Shown here one piece after another: positions 41,963-43,903 of a stretch of DNA of 43,903 nt. Numbering within the stretch: the stretch's first letter is position 1; each line of letters begins with the position of its first letter. The stretch is taken from NCBI GenBank assembly GCA_049999765.1, contig JBNGIQ010009010.1:1-43903 (forward strand), read 5' to 3'. The notes under the pieces are model-generated. The model worked only from the letters and a program-made list of their open reading frames with translations, did no database searches and had not been told where the DNA came from. A program made the translations under genes and the position numbers. This DNA comes from Phaeoceros laevis. Lineage: Eukaryota; Anthocerotophyta; Anthocerotopsida; Notothyladales.

Positions 41963-42438
41963 CGTTGCTCCATTATGTTACCTACTTTGCAAAGGTGATG
42001 CTTTCATCTGTTTGCTTTTGTTAGGAGACTACGGGCCTCAAAAAGAGTTGCAAGGGGATAGAACAACTTCGTCACGGGACGACCCTATGCTCAGTATTCT
42101 GGACCAACTAAACTATTCGTGAACAATGCCAAGTTCGAGTTGTGTTGAAGCAATAGGACCAGTATTAGTGGGTGCAAGCGCTGGGCGACAACCGCACGTC
42201 CCTATTGGACTCATCATCGGCACTGGTGCCAAGCTCATGGATTCGTTATAATATAACCCAAGTCTTGTTGCAGTCGCAGTTAGCCGGTCCAAAATATTGA
42301 TCATGCAATTGTTCCAGATCTATCATCCCGCTTGCTATGTAGAGTAACTTCTTTTGAGGCCCATAGTCTCCAAACAAAAGCAAAGAAATTTATGAAAGCA
42401 CCACCTTTGCAAAGTAGGTAACATAACGGAGCAGCAAC
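41963..42438. mobile_element. foldback inverted-repeat element (MITE-like)
   Basis: The left arm (about 41963-42053) and the right arm (about 42345-42438) are reverse complements over 80 to 90 bp. Landmarks are TTATGTTACCTACTTTGCAA on the left, its complement TTGCAAAGTAGGTAACATAA on the right, then TGCTTTCAT and GGAGACTA(C/T)GGGCCTC. Complementarity weakens but continues inward (GTATTCTGGACC against its counterpart near 42297), leaving a spacer of roughly 290 bp or less. There is no transposase frame. Target-site duplications were not resolved. The structure fits a non-autonomous foldback transposon. Confidence 0.65.
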
Positions 42439-43545
42439 ACATAAGAGAGAAGATAACAACATTAGATAGTAGTAGGCTGGACCGTATTCACCGGCCCCAC
42501 CATAGCAAGCCGCTAGCGACCCCTAGAGGGAGGGCCGACTGCTGATATGCAGGTAGAGGTTCCATTTGTAATTTGGTTAACCCTTTTTGGCCCTGCAAGC
42601 TACAATGACTTTTTGGTGCTATTTTGTCTATAAACCTCATGAATTATTTTGTATTAAAAATAAATAAATAAATATAAATCTATATAGCCCTGGAAAGAGC
42701 TACCTTGTGGCGCCGGAAAGCCTTGCGGCTGACTGGCCTCTCGCTTTACGTCACCCCAGGGTGGAGGCAGGCTGCCAACCCAGCAACTCTCCTCCGCCCA
42801 GTGAATCAAGCAGGCCCTGCGTGCAACGCCTTCACTCAATCCACTCCGCAGGCGGTCTCCTCTAAACCCTCCTGCACCCCAATGCTCTCTCCCGCCACAG
42901 CAGTTTCTAAGGCGCAGACCAGCAATGGCTCCCCCTAGCCTCGCGAAGTTAGAGTCCTGTTCATGGCGGCCGCCACGCCCTAAGACAGGGAGGCGGCCTG
43001 GTACAATCACACAAGCCGCATGCCCCACTACCTGCGGAGCTCAGGCGTGAGCCTGGAGCTGGCCATCATCAGGCCGCGAAACCGTTGGCATTAACTACTA
43101 CTAACATAATTACGCCCTAACGGCCCGGTTCTCCCTAACTACCCTTAAATGCAAACTTCCGGTTCGGACCCGCGGACATAGTCCGGACATAGACAGTTAA
43201 GCGCCACAACCTGGCCTTATCAAACTTTTTGATAATTTTTATTAATTTTATCCTACAAAATAAGGTCAAATGTTAGAAATCATGCATCATGACTTGGTGT
43301 TGGTATTCCCCGTTACTCTACTGGCAAATGGGTTGCACAAGCTACCCCACTCCGCACCTTTTAGGGGTATGCCAGGCATGGGGTACGTGTAGTAAAGAGA
43401 GGTGCTTGCAAGGACAGTAACTTGAAATGGACCTCATTTTTTAGGCTTCGAAAGTGCCCCTGTCAAAAAAGGTTTAAAATGTGGCGAAATGAAATGCCAC
43501 GAAATAAGTTGAATCACTAAGTACTTCTGAATTTGGACATGCGCG
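42439..43545. other. non-coding stretch before the assembly gap
   Basis: I see no gene. Short frames such as 42654-43028 on the minus strand have no recognisable domain. Composition changes from AT-rich to GC-richer near 42.7 kb and back near 43.2 kb, which suggests pasted segments of different origin. Confidence 0.4.
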
Positions 43546-43645
43546 NNNNNNNNNNNNNNNNNNNNNNNNNNNNNNNNNNNNNNNNNNNNNNNNNNNNNNN
43601 NNNNNNNNNNNNNNNNNNNNNNNNNNNNNNNNNNNNNNNNNNNNN
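43546..43645. other. assembly gap of 100 N
   Basis: Exactly 100 N bases, the usual placeholder for a scaffold join of unknown true length. Sequence on its two sides may not be adjacent in the genome. Confidence 0.98.
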
Positions 43646-43750
43646 ATGGATACTGTGTTCAACCACATAGTTAAAACAATTCGCTATATAATTAAAAAAA
43701 ATGGAGTTACAGATTGAAATCAATTTGAAAGCACTAGTACTTCTCAAAGA

Positions 43751-43861
43751 ACAAGAAGACATGAGTGAAGCAAAAAATGACGAAAGTAGTAAGGTATGGA
43801 TAAAATAATAATAATTTAAGAGCCGCAGAAAATAATAGATGCAATTAGTACCATATATAGC
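43751..43861 (+). repeat. dispersed repeat, copy 2
   Basis: AACAAGAAGACATGAGTGAA at 43751, running through TTTAAGAGCCGCAGAAAATA to GCAATTAGTACCATATA, matches 39846-39961 in the same orientation. It lies beyond the assembly gap, at the right edge of the window. Confidence 0.7.
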
Positions 43862-43903
43862 AAAATCTAATGATGTTGTATTATTGTTATGTATGTATAA
43901 CTA

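Noticed and set aside
41686-41973. A 95-codon minus-strand frame beginning MEQRVIVNITYV
   Set aside because: Its start lies in the arm of the foldback element and the sequence is low in coding character; no domain is recognised.

Overview
This is nuclear DNA from a plant. It carries interrupted genes with GT-AG introns, and most of its proteins are typical of land plants: a SULTR4-type sulfate transporter, a temperature-induced lipocalin, the chloroplast GTPase OBGC, a DOT2/SART1 splicing factor, a SIEL/Integrator-4 protein and a CYP85-clan P450. I placed 71 introns. All are GT-AG, 75 to 368 bp long and mostly 80 to 160 bp. Short introns and tight gene packing suggest a compact genome, for example a bryophyte or another early-diverging land-plant lineage. 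That placement is inference; the sequence does not name the species. The window is assembled sequence with one 100-N gap at 43546-43645.

Layout. From 0.6 to 29.5 kb the genes alternate strand in convergent and divergent pairs. PYD3 (+, 642-1913) faces a membrane-anchored kelch protein (-, 2108-3774). That gene shares a 389-bp upstream region with SIEL/INTS4 (+, 4164-8449), which converges on a PX-domain sorting-nexin-like protein (-, 8578-11892). After a repeat-bearing spacer (11.9-14.3 kb), a PDE327-like FAD oxidoreductase (-, 14295-17792) and OBGC (+, 17981-20454) stand head to head with only 188 bp between start codons. OBGC converges on DOT2/SART1 (-, 20995-25522), which is divergent from an SDR-fold protein (+, 26059-27126). 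The SDR gene converges on a BAP31-like ER protein (-, 27402-27806). Then come three plus-strand genes: lipocalin (28972-29526), SULTR4-like transporter (31902-35776, 17 exons) and P450 (37372-39550, 9 exons).

From about 39.6 kb onward the DNA is AT-rich and repetitive. It holds one small secreted-protein gene with coding tandem repeats (40164-40724, -), a diverged tandem repeat, a foldback inverted-repeat element (41963-42438) and a dispersed repeat seen at both ends of the block.

Working together: most genes are unrelated housekeeping functions (pyrimidine catabolism, snRNA processing and splicing, plastid translation, ER and endosome membranes, sulfate storage). I see no operon-like pathway. 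The nearest thing to a functional pair is the head-to-head PDE327/OBGC locus, where both products are expected in plastids. Exon coordinates were set by hand from splice-site phase and similarity to remembered families. All multi-exon models are phase-consistent and end in a stop codon.
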